27,712 bases of DNA from Mucidula mucida (Eukaryota > Basidiomycota > Agaricomycetes > Agaricales > Physalacriaceae): contig JADNYV010000450.1 in NCBI GenBank assembly GCA_015501055.1, positions 1 through 27,712 on the forward strand, in the 5' to 3' direction. Under the pieces are notes generated by a model. That model saw only the letters and a program-made list of their open reading frames with translations. It was not told where the DNA came from and did no database searches. A program made the translations under genes and the position numbers. Positions 26,633 to 27,712 of the stretch are shown in pieces. Position 1 is the stretch's first letter. Every line of letters starts with the position of its first letter.

Positions 26633-27712
26633 GTCACGAATACAATGGCGATGTAGTGGGGATGCACCGCGTAGGCACAGCTGATGGGAAGGTAGGAAAG
26701 GGCGTAATAATCACCTTCACCTTTTGAATGTTCTGATACCTGTGTTGGGAACAAAGGACATATATAACCCTAAATGTAGCGCTTCGGCATAATGATAGGT
26801 TCGAGAGGAGCATGTGGTTAACAATGTGACTTTAATCAGAACATTGAATAATCAAGGACATTCCTTAGAGTACCTTGGCAAGCTTCGAAAGGCAAGTGGC
26901 TCCCTCCTTCAAAACTCATCTTGCGGCTGTCAAACAAAATGTCTTGATGAGCACGCGAGGAATCCAGAACTCTGTCAAATTTTGTAACTGCATGATAAGT
27001 TGTGATAGGCATCAAGTAAAGAGGTTGCCCTGATGTTACCCTGAAGCAAAATGGAAGCAAGTAAGAATATGTCCAAGGACAAAGGGACATCCAGCACTTT
27101 TATTTCTGGAAGCGCTCCCAGAGGCATTGTCAGAAGCGACCAAGAATCTGATGTTCCAGAAACAGCAGTCCTTCAACTGCATCCATCACAAGATAGTCAT
27201 ACTTACAAGACTGGATGGACGCGCGACTGGCAGTAAGGCGGCTCAATTCTAGCCGACCTCAACTGAACTCGAACTGAGGCCGGTGCCTGAGGCTGTATTT
27301 GGTAGGCGCCTGCCTTTTCGAGCGCTAGCGCCGAGACCGAATCACCTAGCACGATCTATGCTTTTCTCTTTCATCTTACTCTTGTCTCTCTGTTTCTTCA
27401 ATATACGATGCCGTTGTGCATAGCCTAGACACTGGCACAAGCCGCTGTTCACACTTTCCAGCACTCGCTGCCAACGGCTGCTACTTATTCCATTTATCCC
27501 TACTGTTACTACCATGCTAAAAGATAGAGAAATTATGTGAGAAAATTATAGCTATAGTAGAGTAACGACAGTGGTGGTAGGAAGCAAGTGCAGCAACGAC
27601 AACAAAGCAATAAGAGGAACTTGGCCACAGTGAGGCCGTAAGAGGAGTTGAGCGAGAAGACAAGAGTAGATACTACTTGTCTGTATGAACGCGACAATAC
27701 AAAGATGAATAA
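26633..27712. other. Right end of the window, no confident gene
   Basis: A minus-strand open stretch at 26836-27050 (GQPLYLMPITTYHAVTKFDR, DILFDSRKMSFEGG, FEACQGTLRNVL) follows a good acceptor, TTTTGCTTCAG, and may be a terminal exon. A possible donor, CTT|GTAAGT, lies near 27205 on the minus strand. The family is unrecognised. A TATATA at about 26760 could serve the split host gene. From 27380 onward the sequence is pyrimidine-rich, then AT-rich, with nothing identifiable. Confidence 0.3.

Noticed and set aside
1..27712. CRISPR arrays, bacterial operons, rRNA or tRNA genes
   Set aside because: None was seen; the gene structures are eukaryotic and no cloverleaf with A and B boxes was found by eye.

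Overview
The window looks like chromosomal DNA of a filamentous basidiomycete, probably an agaricomycete. The genes are densely spaced and split by many 46-60 nt GT-AG introns. They encode a Cdc11-type septin, an ARFRP1/Arl3-type GTPase, a V-ATPase c'' proteolipid and several F-box proteins. A chromodomain Ty3/gypsy retrotransposon and a hAT transposase tail are also present. Exon junctions were inferred from splice signals, reading frame and recalled family patterns; no alignment was run.

Layout. 1-900: the C-terminal end of a hAT transposase, a GGTAC/GGTATACC-rich block, an F-box-family gene fragment and a repeat with many ACTTGG/AAGTG motifs. 1214-3618: an F-box gene (minus) and the nine-exon septin (plus) in divergent orientation. 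4105-7668: two more F-box genes with an unrecognised, damaged minus-strand coding stretch between them. 8552-11240: a large unknown protein (minus), divergent from the ARFRP1-like GTPase (11794-12666). 13135-14513: an extended short-chain dehydrogenase/reductase. 14686-15645: V-ATPase c''. 15807-16382: a possible secreted protein (minus). 16545-18702: a tandem duplication carrying two roughly 150-residue paralogues of unknown function, each with the same CACGTG promoter element.

18945-26632: one minus-strand host gene split by a 6,504 bp LTR retrotransposon (19258-25761). The element has 531 bp LTRs differing at 4 sites, a perfect 5 bp target duplication (CTGCC), gag, protease, RT/RNase H, integrase and a C-terminal chromodomain. 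Its primer-binding site is not of the usual tRNA type. It matches, as an exact 12 nt complement, an LTR stretch lying about 33 nt downstream of a TATA box, which suggests Tf1-like self-priming. Beyond 26633 I see no confident gene.

Two points affect every gene model. First, the frame breaks in the large unknown gene, the GTPase, the reductase and the retrotransposon nearly all sit where one base is missing from a short homopolymer run. This suggests consensus homopolymer collapse rather than many dead genes. Second, the septin, the V-ATPase subunit, two F-box genes and the tandem pair read cleanly, so the problem is patchy. No tRNA, rRNA or CRISPR array was seen.
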